Virus record (IMG/VR): IMGVR_UViG_3300028045_002201 | Span: 1 to 64,000 of that record | Reading direction: 5' to 3' (one strand) | Source of the DNA: a virus | DNA length: 64,000 nt | Shown here: in pieces, positions 33,213 through 41,880 of the stretch | Position numbering within the stretch: position 1 is the stretch's first letter | Layout of the letters: the number at the start of each line of letters is the position of its first letter | Notes under the pieces: model-generated | Seen by the model: only the letters and a program-made list of their open reading frames with translations | Told to the model about the DNA's origin: nothing | Databases searched by the model: none | Made by a program: the position numbers and the translations under genes

Positions 33213-33240
33213 AAACCTCGCCTTACGGCGAGGTTTTTTT
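33213..33240. terminator. Bidirectional intrinsic terminator
   Basis: CCTCGCC-TTAC-GGCGAGG with A-run before and seven T after. It ends the 32700 gene on the plus strand; the recA message on the minus strand also meets it 43 nt after its stop. Confidence 0.92.
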
Positions 33241-33282
33241 GATCACAACTAACCCAGTGATACGCCAACTCTCTTCAAGAGC

Positions 33283-34557
33283 TTATTCAGATTCTTCTGG
33301 CGTGAACTCATCACTATTAAATTGATCTTCTAATCCGAGATTCTTCAACACGTCTGCATCCTTGACCATGTCAACATTTTCATCTGCGATGCCCTCTGTT
33401 TTGAGATCGGCTGCTGCTAATTTGGAAGCTCCCTCCCAAATGGAAAGATAATCTCTTACCTGTTCTTCGTTTTCAGCATCGATAAGTGATGGGCACTTGA
33501 GGAGAATCTCTTCTGGGACCACACCCTCAGCAGCAGATGCTTTGAATGTGACCTCTTCCCCGCCTGCCCACGGTTCATTGACGATCCAATTTCCCTTGGG
33601 ACTTGGTCGCTCAATCCTTTCTGCTTGCTTCAGGCTCATCAGAAGTCCTCCTAGAGGTGAGATTCCTTGATCGAAGAAAAGCTGAACACCTTCGACGACG
33701 CCAAAAGGTTTGAAAGCTCTATTCTTCTTGTTGCGGAAATTCAGATTAACACCACATGGGACTTCGTGCTTGTCAAGCATGTGCTTTGTCGCACTAGTTC
33801 TGAGACGACACGAGGCGTAGAAAGGGAGTGCTTTTCCACCACCAGCAGTGGTTTCGTCGCTGCCAAACATAACTCCAATCTTTTGCCTAGTTTGATTTAC
33901 GATGTACAGAGATGCATTGTGATCATTCAAAAAAGGATTCAACCTTCTAAGAGCATCGCCTGCGGCTCTTGCTCTTTCTCCCGGTCGCTCTTTGGAACCT
34001 ACAACTCTCTTAAATTCAGCCGCAGTATAGTTTTCAGGTAGCTCATTAGTTTTCCACTCTCGTTCCGTTGGAACAACAGAAATTGAGTCCCACACGAAAA
34101 GCTTTGGAATATCGACGCCGTAATGCTTTGTGATCAATTTGATAGAAGTTCTAATCTTGGCTTCAACTTGCTCAATAGAGATCGGCTCATACGTTATAAG
34201 TTTATCAACATCTACTTTGGCTGCATTTTTTGCAAATTCAGGATTTCCTGCACGTTCGCAGTCTAGATAGACAGCAATCCCTCCCATGCGTTGACAAGCA
34301 CCAAGAACACAATTTCCCAAAAGGGACTTGGCCGATGCAGAAGGTCCATAAACTTCTGTGATTTGTCCACCTGGAATGCCTCCGCCTACGTACTTGCCAG
34401 AACAGATTCTATTTAGAGCTAAATTCCCGGTATCAATGAAATACTTTGAAGCTCCCACTTCGCTCATTATTTGACCTCCAGTCTCAGAAGCAAGCTCCTT
34501 CAGAAAGTCATCATCAGATTTAGTTTTAGTTGTTTTTTTAGTTCCTTTTTTAGCCAT
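33283..34557 (-). CDS. recA: RecA/UvsX-type recombinase
   Basis: 424 residues. GPSASAKSLLGN (about 71-78) is the P-loop; the Ala before Lys and the GPS-x-S-x-KS form resemble T4 UvsX (GPSKSFKS) more than bacterial RecA (GPESSGKT). LFVWDSISVVP is Walker B, YIVNQTRQKIGVMFGSDE and GGGKALPFYASCRLR match RecA L2 and core. Catalyses strand exchange. The N-terminus has SDDDFLKELA, which nearly repeats the end of the SSB gene upstream. CGGAG precedes the ATG. Confidence 0.92.
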   Translation of the reverse strand: MAKKGTKKTTKTKSDDDFLKELASETGGQIMSEVGASKYFIDTGNLALNRICSGKYVGGGIPGGQITEVYGPSASAKSLLGNCVLGACQRMGGIAVYLDCERAGNPEFAKNAAKVDVDKLITYEPISIEQVEAKIRTSIKLITKHYGVDIPKLFVWDSISVVPTEREWKTNELPENYTAAEFKRVVGSKERPGERARAAGDALRRLNPFLNDHNASLYIVNQTRQKIGVMFGSDETTAGGGKALPFYASCRLRTSATKHMLDKHEVPCGVNLNFRNKKNRAFKPFGVVEGVQLFFDQGISPLGGLLMSLKQAERIERPSPKGNWIVNEPWAGGEEVTFKASAAEGVVPEEILLKCPSLIDAENEEQVRDYLSIWEGASKLAAADLKTEGIADENVDMVKDADVLKNLGLEDQFNSDEFTPEESE

Positions 34558-34610
34558 AATTCACTCCGTAATTTTTGTTTGTTGTTGATTGTTGATTGTT
34601 GATTAAAAAA

Positions 34611-34636
34611 GAGCCTTGCCCAAACGGGCAAGGCTC
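34611..34636 (-). terminator. Intrinsic terminator upstream of recA
   Basis: 11-bp stem GAGCCTTGCCC / GGGCAAGGCTC, 4-nt loop, six T on the minus strand. It ends the ssb transcript, after the tRNA-like element 3, and before recA. Three GTTGATT heptamers lie between it and the recA start. Confidence 0.9.
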
Positions 34637-34646
34637 TAGCAAAGCT

Positions 34647-34734
34647 ACTAGCGTATAGGATTCAAACCCATTAAGCCCAGTTATTATTTTAAGTTATTAC
34701 TGGTGTTCCCTCTGTCAGGGCATGTGTCGCTCAC
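34647..34734 (-). ncRNA. tRNA-like T-arm element 3
   Basis: On the minus strand: T-arm ATGGG-TTTGAAT-CCTAT, a stem CCAGT/ACTGG around a 17-nt loop holding CTTAAAA (a Leu-type anticodon loop), a CCCT-GACAG-AGGG hairpin, and an imperfect end stem GTGAGCG / CGCTAGT. The order is cloverleaf-like (88 nt) but spacing is wrong for a normal tRNA. CTGGGCTT before the T-arm is shared with element 1. Lies between ssb and its terminator. Confidence 0.35.
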
Positions 34735-34758
34735 CACATCGCCGCTTTCGCTTCTGAA

Positions 34759-35745
34759 TTAACTGCTTAGATTTCTTAGTTCATTCAAGAAGTCATCATC
34801 AGCCATTGATTCTGTTTCTCCAGAAGTTGGCAACTCCGTTTCAGCGACAGCAACTGCGGCAGCAGCGGGAGCGGGAGCGGAGTCCAAAGGAGCATCTGTT
34901 ACCGTTGCTGATGCAACTGTTGCACTCGGAGATGTTTGAAATTCAGTAGGATCAAACCCACTAGAACCAGAGCTATCTTGAACCAACCCAAGATGAACTT
35001 TAAGCTCATGCTTAAGCTCATCTTCTGGCCTCAAGGCTCTCAGAGATGCAATATCGTGCAAATCTGTCATCCATTTTTCAATTTGATCTGGCTCACCTAA
35101 TGGGCTTGGATCTAAGAATTTAGAATCGCTGTAATTAGGATAAGAATCACGACCTGATTGTCGCATCGTTTTGATTAACTTAAAGTCTCTGCCGTTTGTC
35201 GGATGAGTTACATCCCCCAAAGCAGCCTCATTGATCGATTTGTCGCCAACAATCGCTCGAATGATCATCTTGTGTAAAGTTTTACCAACAGACAAGATTT
35301 TGGGACCAACATTTTCTTCCATCTTTTGAGTCTGCTCATTGAACACAGATCGAACAACAACATTGTAATAGTAACGCTCGATTGGCTTTATCTTTCGAGC
35401 ATTTGCCTGCATTTGATTAGCTTCTTCAGGCGACTTCTTTTCCGACTCTTGCCACAGCCAATTATAATATTTGCAAATAGGACAATTATCGCCCTTCCAT
35501 CGTGAACCGTCTAGTTCTTTAGGGCAGTGGCAGCTTTTGTTGTTTACTCTATGAATCCTTGTAGAGCAGTAGAAAGGATTTTTATCCCTGCCAAAAGCAC
35601 TTGCTGGTGCTGGTGGTAGAAGCCTTAAAACTAAGGCCCCATTGCCTTCTGGCATTTTTACAAAGTTTGCAAGATAATCACCTGCTTGTGATTCTGTTGA
35701 TAATCGATCATTTTCTGCTTGTAGAGCACCGATGTCTAAAGTCAT
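34759..35745 (-). CDS. gp32-like single-stranded DNA-binding protein
   Basis: 328 residues. The zinc site is in the core (IHRVNNKSCHCP ... CPICKYYNW), as in T4 gp32; the OB-fold region follows with many aromatic residues (IERYYYNVVVRSV). The C-terminal 70 residues are Ala/Pro/Ser-rich and end in an acidic tail, MADDDFLNELRNLSS. Binds ssDNA and recruits replication proteins through the tail. Upstream of recA on the same strand. Confidence 0.85.
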   Translation of the reverse strand: MTLDIGALQAENDRLSTESQAGDYLANFVKMPEGNGALVLRLLPPAPASAFGRDKNPFYCSTRIHRVNNKSCHCPKELDGSRWKGDNCPICKYYNWLWQESEKKSPEEANQMQANARKIKPIERYYYNVVVRSVFNEQTQKMEENVGPKILSVGKTLHKMIIRAIVGDKSINEAALGDVTHPTNGRDFKLIKTMRQSGRDSYPNYSDSKFLDPSPLGEPDQIEKWMTDLHDIASLRALRPEDELKHELKVHLGLVQDSSGSSGFDPTEFQTSPSATVASATVTDAPLDSAPAPAAAAVAVAETELPTSGETESMADDDFLNELRNLSS

Positions 35746-35884
35746 TTTTGTTCTCCGTAGTTTTTAAAGGTAATGCAACGTTTGTTATAGTTTTCGTTGC
35801 GTGGTTGATTGTTATAAATAGTATCGTCAATAAGGTCAATGGACTTTAGTTATATTTTTATTTTATTTTTAGGTAGGCATCGGT

Positions 35885-36355
35885 TCAGTTTTTAAGGTCT
35901 GGCTCTGATGTTGCGAAACTGCATTCCGCCCCTCCTGCAAAGCCTCCAATAGTTTTCTTTTTGATTTGATTTTTGGCCTTTTCAACGGCTCCAGATTTTA
36001 TAGCTTCTAGCTTTTCTTCAGGGGTTGTTGCACCTGTCGCCACTAGTTCCTCGTTTAACTTTTTTCTACTTTCTGCTTGTTGGCCACTTTCTTCTTCTAA
36101 AGCTTTCAGGATCTCTAAATTCTTCTCTAGTTTTTCCATCACTTCTGCATCCTTTTCTGGATTAGGTTCTTTTTTTCGGTATGTAGTAGACAAACCGGCT
36201 TTAGCGGCAGCTTTGCGAGCACGCTCTTGAGAATCTCTTTCGGCCCTTTTCTCCTTTGCCTCTTCACGAATTGCTGACCTGCGTGCCAGAACTCTCCCCT
36301 TGGCTAATTTTTCTCTTTTTTTCTTTTTCTTTTCTTGTTTTTTTAAATTGCTCAT
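35885..36355 (-). CDS. Highly charged coiled-coil protein
   Basis: 156 residues from the ATG at 36355, GAGGT upstream. The N-terminal 60 residues are Lys/Arg/Glu/Ala-rich (KKQEKKKKKREKLAKGRVL), followed by a long helix and a Gly-rich end. It is nearly co-translated with the upstream gene (2-nt gap). No family recognised; nucleic-acid association is possible from charge. Confidence 0.7.
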   Translation of the reverse strand: MSNLKKQEKKKKKREKLAKGRVLARRSAIREEAKEKRAERDSQERARKAAAKAGLSTTYRKKEPNPEKDAEVMEKLEKNLEILKALEEESGQQAESRKKLNEELVATGATTPEEKLEAIKSGAVEKAKNQIKKKTIGGFAGGAECSFATSEPDLKN

Positions 36356-36357
36356 AT

Positions 36358-37173
36358 TTACCTCACGCTTGGCATGTTGTCGCCAATTACGCCGCTCCAT
36401 TGTAATTTTGAATCTGACTGGTCTTGGATCTGGACACCTCTTTCCCGATCCCCGATTAACTGTGATGTTTCCGTTTTGAAGAACTTATCTGACATTGCTT
36501 GTTTGTTGCCATTATCATCTAAAGTAAAATACTGCATGCCTGCGTATTGATTTCCAGCAGCTTTTTCTTCGTATATTGGATATTTTTTACCCAAAGTAAA
36601 CCTAAGACCTCGACGTTTGGCATCTTGTGCTAACCCGTCTATAACAGGATCGAACACCTCGTACCTCAAAGGAGCGTTTTTAAATTGCGACTTGCCTTTG
36701 GGACTAGGTGCTGTAGCCTGTGGGTGTGTTTTTCTAGATGGTGTGTTTTGCGACGATTCGTGTGGGAAAGGCACGCTGGCAGTCTCGGCCCCAGCAACCC
36801 CAAGCGAATTGATTAAATCAGGATTGGCATCAAGCAAGGCTTTGAGTTGGTCTATGGGATCACTTTGCTCAAGGCTCTCGCCTTTCAACGTTGACCCATC
36901 ATCAAACTTAAACTTCCTATTTTTTATAACAATGCCGTCTTTCGCCTCTCTGAATGTTACGCTTTTTTTCTTAAATTCGCTTATCTCTAAACTTGTAACT
37001 AGAATACTTCTCCGAGCCAAGAGTGCCATTACTTTGCCAGCTAAATAATCTAATTCCACATCTTCCCACGCCTCACCTACAATTACCATGCCTTCTTTTG
37101 TTTCTTCTTTGTTATATTCTCCACGCTCTATTTCTTCGTGGTAATAGTATACAACTTCGTAACCCATTGACAT
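36358..37173 (-). CDS. Hypothetical protein, 271 aa
   Basis: Residues 1-105 look folded (VELDYLAGKVMALLARRSILV). 105-165 is a Pro/Ser-rich linker, and 165-271 a second domain (FTLGKKYPIYEEKAAGNQYA). AGAGGTAA precedes the ATG. The position just upstream of the ssb and recA genes suggests a replication or recombination accessory role, without motif support. Confidence 0.65.
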   Translation of the reverse strand: MSMGYEVVYYYHEEIERGEYNKEETKEGMVIVGEAWEDVELDYLAGKVMALLARRSILVTSLEISEFKKKSVTFREAKDGIVIKNRKFKFDDGSTLKGESLEQSDPIDQLKALLDANPDLINSLGVAGAETASVPFPHESSQNTPSRKTHPQATAPSPKGKSQFKNAPLRYEVFDPVIDGLAQDAKRRGLRFTLGKKYPIYEEKAAGNQYAGMQYFTLDDNGNKQAMSDKFFKTETSQLIGDRERGVQIQDQSDSKLQWSGVIGDNMPSVR

Positions 37174-37217
37174 TTACCTCTTTTACTATTATTTCTCTTT
37201 AAGATAGTTTGAAAAAC

Positions 37218-37841
37218 TTATTTTTGAACTATTCCAACACCGTATCTTGTTTTTATTACAAAAGGATCTCTATTTTTAATGTTACAAAAATTACTAAAAG
37301 AATCTTTGGCAGACTTGTCAGATACAACACGATCCACCACTAAAAATCCACCCGAACTTAGAAAAGGCCACAAAATCTCCAAGCATTCTAGATGAGTGTC
37401 ATACAATATTCTCTCATTTACCATAATAAGATCCCATTTCTTACTATGAACACTTTTTTCAAAAGCTTCATCATGAAAGCCTCCGTGATAAAAACTAAAA
37501 TTATTTTTGTAATGATTTTTTACATTTTTAATAGAAAGACGAGACGAGTAAAAAACTTCATTTTTTCTTTGAAAAGCTAAAAAATCTTCCACCGAATTAC
37601 AGCTTTTCATAAAGCAAGCAGAAGAAAGCCCCAAATTAAAACCTATTTGAATATAGCTCTTAGGAGAAATATGTTTCCCAAGATGATAATAAAATGGCAT
37701 ATACAAGGGATCTGCATAAGCACCTGATTTCCTAGATGATTCATCAATAAACCGAAGTGAACTTAAAATTATTCTAGGAGATATCAACCCATCCTGTAGA
37801 TTTGACTCTAGATTAGAAACTATTTCTTTCAATTCTTTCAT
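37218..37841 (-). CDS. Methyltransferase-like protein
   Basis: 207 residues. YIQIGFNLGLSSACFMKS is a motif I variant and WDLIMVNERILYDTHLECLEIL corresponds to the DxxxxD region of O-methyltransferases of the Methyltransf_24 type. The usual Asp of the second motif is replaced by Asn (MVNER), so activity is uncertain. Not in the glycan block; lies with unknown genes. Confidence 0.62.
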   Translation of the reverse strand: MKELKEIVSNLESNLQDGLISPRIILSSLRFIDESSRKSGAYADPLYMPFYYHLGKHISPKSYIQIGFNLGLSSACFMKSCNSVEDFLAFQRKNEVFYSSRLSIKNVKNHYKNNFSFYHGGFHDEAFEKSVHSKKWDLIMVNERILYDTHLECLEILWPFLSSGGFLVVDRVVSDKSAKDSFSNFCNIKNRDPFVIKTRYGVGIVQK

Positions 37842-37861
37842 TTTAACACCAAATACACAAA

Positions 37862-37911
37862 CAGCCTTTTCCCTATCGCCCCAATTGTTTAAAAGACTTG
37901 AGAAAAGGCTG
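37862..37911. repeat. Long inverted repeat after the 37930 terminator
   Basis: CAGCCTTTTC at 37862 pairs with GAAAAGGCTG ending at 37911 (10-11 bp, 26-nt spacer). It is upstream of the methyltransferase-like gene and could be a regulatory hairpin in its leader. Confidence 0.55.
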
Positions 37912-37929
37912 CTTGCTTAAAAATTAAAA

Positions 37930-37953
37930 AACTGACTGTTCCTCCAGTCAGTT
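37930..37953 (-). terminator. Intrinsic terminator
   Basis: Stem AACTGACTG / CAGTCAGTT, 6-nt loop, followed on the minus strand by TTTTTTAATTTTT. It follows a 34-codon cysteine-containing ORF. Confidence 0.85.
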
Positions 37954-37981
37954 CTTTGCACTCTTAGCTAAGACGTTTGTC

Positions 37982-38086
37982 TTAATTTTTGAAAACCACA
38001 CAAGATGTGCCTTTAAAGCATCCATCTTCTGTGCAAGTGATTTTCTTCTTTTTCATGTGTGTCATCCGCACAGGCAGACCCATCAT
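37982..38086 (-). CDS. Possible small protein with three Cys
   Basis: 34 codons on the minus strand: MMGLPVRMTHMKKKKITC, then further Cys in GCF and SCV, ending FKN. It sits alone in a 287-nt gap and is followed by a good terminator, which argues for a transcript. No ribosome site; a GAAAT box is before the ATG. Could be real or a fortuitous ORF. Confidence 0.4.
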   Translation of the reverse strand: MMGLPVRMTHMKKKKITCTEDGCFKGTSCVVFKN

Positions 38087-38128
38087 ATTTCGAAGGCAAA
38101 TTCTAAGAATACAAATTATTTACTCTTG

Positions 38129-39007
38129 TTAATCTATTAAATTTTTAAAATTTAACAACCTATTTCCCACTTTCCTGCACGCATGAGAACACCCTTTATC
38201 CCTTCGGAAAAGGTGATTAAACCTATGTTTAACCTGTGGGATTTCATGCAGTACACACACTCTTTCCATTCGTCTCTCTATATTAGAAATTTCAGTACAA
38301 ATAGCAAGAGGAATCTTGTATCGCCTAAGAATTTTTTTCTTTTCTATAGTGGGGCAAATATCGTCTTTTTTATATTTTTCATATAATTCCCCAGACTCAC
38401 ATTCTTTTGTGTGCTTAATTTGGATTAAATCTATTACTCCGCAATTTTCATAATTTAAGATTTTAGGCCAAACCCAATCAAGTCCCCATCCACTTTTGGT
38501 CTCTATAAAAGTTTTTCTAAGCGTTTTGAAAGATTCTCTACTGAAAACCGGAGCCATTCGTTCTACGACGTTGGTAAATCGGAATTCTGTTCCAGTGTGA
38601 TTGGACACAATGGGCCACTCTTTTTTATCCGAACCTATAAAACTATCACTAGTCATCGAAGGCTGTGCCAAATTTAAACCTTTATCTTTGCAATACCGAA
38701 ACATGTGAGACAAAGATTCGCTGTTTACAGACACGTCGTCATCTGGGCACCAGATGAATTCATAATTTGAAAAAGACTTTTCAAATTTATCATACATTTC
38801 AGATATTAAATGCCACTTATATCCTTTTGATTTTAAATAATATTTGGCATCATCTTTGTACATCTCTTCTTTGTGGACAAGATCGCCATAGTAAATCAAA
38901 GCCAAATCAAAAGATTTGTTTTTGGCATCAGAAATCCACTCTTTGTGAATAGATTGATCACCAACAGCAGCGATAACCAAATTTGACTTTCTTCTCTTCC
39001 AAATCAA
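38129..39007 (-). CDS. DUF707-like glycosyltransferase
   Basis: 292 residues. FEFIWCPDDDVSV-like segment (YEFIWCPDDDVSVN) gives a triple-Asp metal site, and the early SFDLALIYYGD and SGWGLDWVWPKIL fit the DUF707 family of GT-A-like proteins. The C-terminus from about residue 225 is basic and Cys/His-containing. Acceptor unknown. It overlaps the next gene by 4 nt. Confidence 0.72.
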   Translation of the reverse strand: MIWKRRKSNLVIAAVGDQSIHKEWISDAKNKSFDLALIYYGDLVHKEEMYKDDAKYYLKSKGYKWHLISEMYDKFEKSFSNYEFIWCPDDDVSVNSESLSHMFRYCKDKGLNLAQPSMTSDSFIGSDKKEWPIVSNHTGTEFRFTNVVERMAPVFSRESFKTLRKTFIETKSGWGLDWVWPKILNYENCGVIDLIQIKHTKECESGELYEKYKKDDICPTIEKKKILRRYKIPLAICTEISNIERRMERVCVLHEIPQVKHRFNHLFRRDKGCSHACRKVGNRLLNFKNLID

Positions 39008-39567
39008 TTCGCACCACCTATGATATTGTCAACCTTCGCACCACCTATGATATTGTCAACCTTGACATCAAGGTCACTTGAGGTCGTTGTTAAGCGACCG
39101 TCACTATTGGCCGGATCGAACCATTGTTTTTCCATTTCTTTTCTAAATGTATTTGCTCTATTTTGAGCCGAATCGTGTGCCTTGTCCCAAGCTCTAAGAT
39201 GCTGTTGCAGGCATTTGACGGTGTGCTTCGCTCGTGCGATTCCTTTCTTTGCTTCTTCGAGTTCTTCATCTGATTTAGCACTTGCATCTGCTAATTTGTC
39301 AGAACATCCATTTTCTTTATAGGAAACAAACAAGCTTGCATATTTACTTTCATAGTCAGCATCTCTTGCATCTTTAAGATATTCTGCATCTGCTAGTTGT
39401 CGAGCAAAGTATGCGTACCACGCACCTGCATCTTGTAACCATTCGCCTACAGACTGTTCGTTGAAGATCAGCCTATTGGGGTCAAGATATACTTTTTGCT
39501 CACCAACTTTTACGCTAGGCGTCTGTTCTAATATTTCTTCTAAAGTTTCTACTGTTACGTCTGGCAT
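39004..39567 (-). CDS. Possible UvsY-like recombination mediator
   Basis: 187 residues, almost wholly helical and charged: VYLDPNRLIFNEQSVGEWL, then a long coiled-coil segment (KLADASAKSDEELEEAKKGI). The pattern of an N-terminal strand-turn and long helices with a Leu/Trp-Tyr patch resembles phage recombination mediators, and it sits between ssb/recA and the helicase. Sequence evidence is weak. The last residues VDNIIGGAK / VDNIIGGAN are a tandem duplication of a 27-nt unit at about 39007-39060. Confidence 0.45.
   Translation of the reverse strand: MPDVTVETLEEILEQTPSVKVGEQKVYLDPNRLIFNEQSVGEWLQDAGAWYAYFARQLADAEYLKDARDADYESKYASLFVSYKENGCSDKLADASAKSDEELEEAKKGIARAKHTVKCLQQHLRAWDKAHDSAQNRANTFRKEMEKQWFDPANSDGRLTTTSSDLDVKVDNIIGGAKVDNIIGGAN
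39007..39060. repeat. 27-nt tandem duplication at a gene 3' end
   Basis: Two adjacent identical 27-nt copies, encoding the 9-residue unit KVDNIIGGA twice at the C-terminus. In frame, so it only lengthens the tail. Confidence 0.8.
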
Positions 39568-39586
39568 TTTATTTCCCTTTGTTAAA

Positions 39587-41251
39587 CTAGTCTAGTCCTG
39601 GTATTTCGTCTTTTACATCTACATCATCGTCATTGTTTCCAATTTCTTTAGAAAAATTTGCCGATGCTCCTTCAATCGCATTCAGGTGATCAGATGCATT
39701 TCCAATTATACTGGCAGTTGGGTCGTTCTTTAACTCATTTTCCACGCCTTGAGTACCGTGTTCCTCTTTTGTGGACTGGTATTCTTTAAGAACTTTCATA
39801 TATGTATCTTTCGATATCTGTCGCATGCACAACGTGTGTCTATTAATTTCTATATGAAAGTGATACTTCGCTTGACCGTTTCTATTTTTGGCAATAAAGA
39901 CCCTAGCCAATCTAATTGGCTCGCAATCGTTTTCATCTTGAAACTGATTCAGAGTCCACAAGGCATCGAGCGGCTTAACTTGGTCAAAGGAGTCTGAGAG
40001 ATGTTCGTCATCAATTACATCTCCCATTTTTGCAATTTCTTTAGAACTTCTATTTGCCTGCATAGCTGTAATAATGCAAATCTTCTCAGAAACAGCCCAG
40101 CCTCTCAGGTCTCTAACAATCTTGTATCTAGATTCATAGGTCTTCACGCCAGGATAATCTGCCATTTCTCCGATATAATCAACAATGACCAAATCAGGAG
40201 TAAATCCTTGAAGTTTAAGCTGATTGTGGTATGCCATTAGATCGCTCGGACCCATTTGGCCACCAGGAAACTGCTTAATAATTAAAAGCCTTTTGTCCTC
40301 TTTGTCTTCTACATATTCGTTAATTGCATTGATGACAATTTCAGGGTTGTCTTTCTCCATGAGAGTATTGATTCCAGGCATGCTCTCTACACCTACCGGA
40401 TTTGCTATTTGTGAATCAAACCTGTCAGCAGTAAGATCTTCTGAATTTTCGAGAGTGATGTAAAGGACTTTTTTTCCAATATTAACATTAGCAATAGCAC
40501 CTCTCACAAGAGCTAAAGATTTCCCCGTCCCACTCAATCCCATCCAAGATGCTATCTCGCCTCGACTGAGACCGCCACCAATAATATGGTCATCAATTGC
40601 CTTAAATCCACTTGTGAAGATCTCTCCTTCTTCTGCCGCTTTCTTCTTTCTTTCGTATCTCTCTTCCGGCCCTTCGAAGTAGTTTTCGCCAATATCAACA
40701 TCACGATCAACCAACAAGGCTTCACGTAACATTTCTTTAATTTTGTCCCAAGACCTCTTTCCTTTGAATTCTTGGATGCACCTGTGAAACGTTATCTTCA
40801 GTTCGGCTTCTTTAGCAAACTCAGTAATCTTATCGCTGTAATACGATCTTGATTCAATTCCAGGATTGTAGAACTTCAGGACAGTACTGAGTTCCTTCAG
40901 AAAATGAACACGAACTTCTGCATCTTTTCCCTCTGTTAAATCCCTTAGTTCCTGTGCTAATTGAATTCTAGTTGGTAGAGATGTGTATTCTTGAAAGTGT
41001 GAAAATAAAATTTTGCACAACTTTTGATGAACTTCATTGGCGAAGTAAGTGTGCTTAACTAGCTGAATATTTTGTCGGCAAAAGCTTTCATCTTGAAGAA
41101 GCAGAGAGACAATTTCCCGTTGAAAATCTTCGCTCCAATTGTACGCATCGCCAGACGCAGGGTCAGGATCATTGGCCATTAATTCAGCCAATGCTTCCTG
41201 CTCTTCATCTGACAAGTCGCCTTCGTCTAGGAAATCAATTCCTTCTGCCAT
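39587..41251 (-). CDS. Replicative DnaB-type helicase (T4 gp41-like)
   Basis: 554 residues from the ATG at 41251 (GGAG 6 nt upstream). The N-terminal domain (about 40-190) is followed by the RecA-like core: IASWMGLSGTGKSLALVRG (Walker A), DLVIVDYIGEMADYPG (Walker B), CIITAMQANRSS, and LWTLNQF. The C-terminal 60 residues are polar and acidic. It would unwind DNA 5'-3' at the fork. No separate primase is visible nearby. Confidence 0.9.
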   Translation of the reverse strand: MAEGIDFLDEGDLSDEEQEALAELMANDPDPASGDAYNWSEDFQREIVSLLLQDESFCRQNIQLVKHTYFANEVHQKLCKILFSHFQEYTSLPTRIQLAQELRDLTEGKDAEVRVHFLKELSTVLKFYNPGIESRSYYSDKITEFAKEAELKITFHRCIQEFKGKRSWDKIKEMLREALLVDRDVDIGENYFEGPEERYERKKKAAEEGEIFTSGFKAIDDHIIGGGLSRGEIASWMGLSGTGKSLALVRGAIANVNIGKKVLYITLENSEDLTADRFDSQIANPVGVESMPGINTLMEKDNPEIVINAINEYVEDKEDKRLLIIKQFPGGQMGPSDLMAYHNQLKLQGFTPDLVIVDYIGEMADYPGVKTYESRYKIVRDLRGWAVSEKICIITAMQANRSSKEIAKMGDVIDDEHLSDSFDQVKPLDALWTLNQFQDENDCEPIRLARVFIAKNRNGQAKYHFHIEINRHTLCMRQISKDTYMKVLKEYQSTKEEHGTQGVENELKNDPTASIIGNASDHLNAIEGASANFSKEIGNNDDDVDVKDEIPGLD

Positions 41252-41305
41252 TCTCACTCCGAATAAAGCAACACGTTTCTGCTTATCTGACTCTGTGTTG
41301 AGTTG

Positions 41306-41869
41306 TTAAAAATCAGAAGAAACCAAGTAGTCATATTCCGAAAGACTCACCTGCCCTGATCTGATTCCTTTTTCTCTAGTAATTCTTTTGCCCATAGATT
41401 TTTGAGCATTCCAGGTTATAGATTTACAATATGTTACAAATTTACTGTCTATTCGTAAAGGTGCTTTTCTAGAGAGTCTTTCTTTTTTTGGAACTATCTT
41501 CTTAACAAGTTTTTCTAGAATCTTTTCTTGATGAGGTCCAAACTTTTGCTTATTCGCTCCGTGTCGAGTTTTATTTCTCCAAAGCTCACACAACTCTTCA
41601 ACCACACATTTTACAAATTTATCTTGTGCGTGTTTGGCACAAAGCTCCAAGCATCCAACAATGTAAACCTGCCTCTTGTAGTAAGAGCCTGCCCTAATTA
41701 AGGCTATTCTGAGTTCTTGTGAAATATCTGTTTGTTCATCCGTGTGATTATTTCTAGAATTTTTTTTAATCAACTGCCATGCGGCATATTCGCACAAATC
41801 GCCAAACTTTTCATCAAGCTTTTCATATTCCTCTGATGTTACAGGAAATTGAGTAAATATAGATTTCAA
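41306..41869 (-). CDS. Possible phage sigma-like protein
   Basis: 187 residues. DISQELRIALIRAGSYYKRQ after an Ala/Trp-rich helix resembles sigma region 2.1 (EDL-x-QE...), and the basic C-terminal half (KKIVPKKERLSRKAPLR) could bind DNA or RNA polymerase. There is no clear region 4. The TATA-like boxes before several genes would require such a factor. Motif evidence is thin; it may be an unrelated helical protein. Lies between polA and the helicase. Confidence 0.45.
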   Translation of the reverse strand: MKSIFTQFPVTSEEYEKLDEKFGDLCEYAAWQLIKKNSRNNHTDEQTDISQELRIALIRAGSYYKRQVYIVGCLELCAKHAQDKFVKCVVEELCELWRNKTRHGANKQKFGPHQEKILEKLVKKIVPKKERLSRKAPLRIDSKFVTYCKSITWNAQKSMGKRITREKGIRSGQVSLSEYDYLVSSDF

Positions 41870-41880
41870 GGTATCTCCAA

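Noticed and set aside
34582-34604. Short GTTGATT tandem copies considered as a CRISPR or iteron array
   Set aside because: Only three 7-nt copies without spacers; a local slippage repeat in the recA leader.
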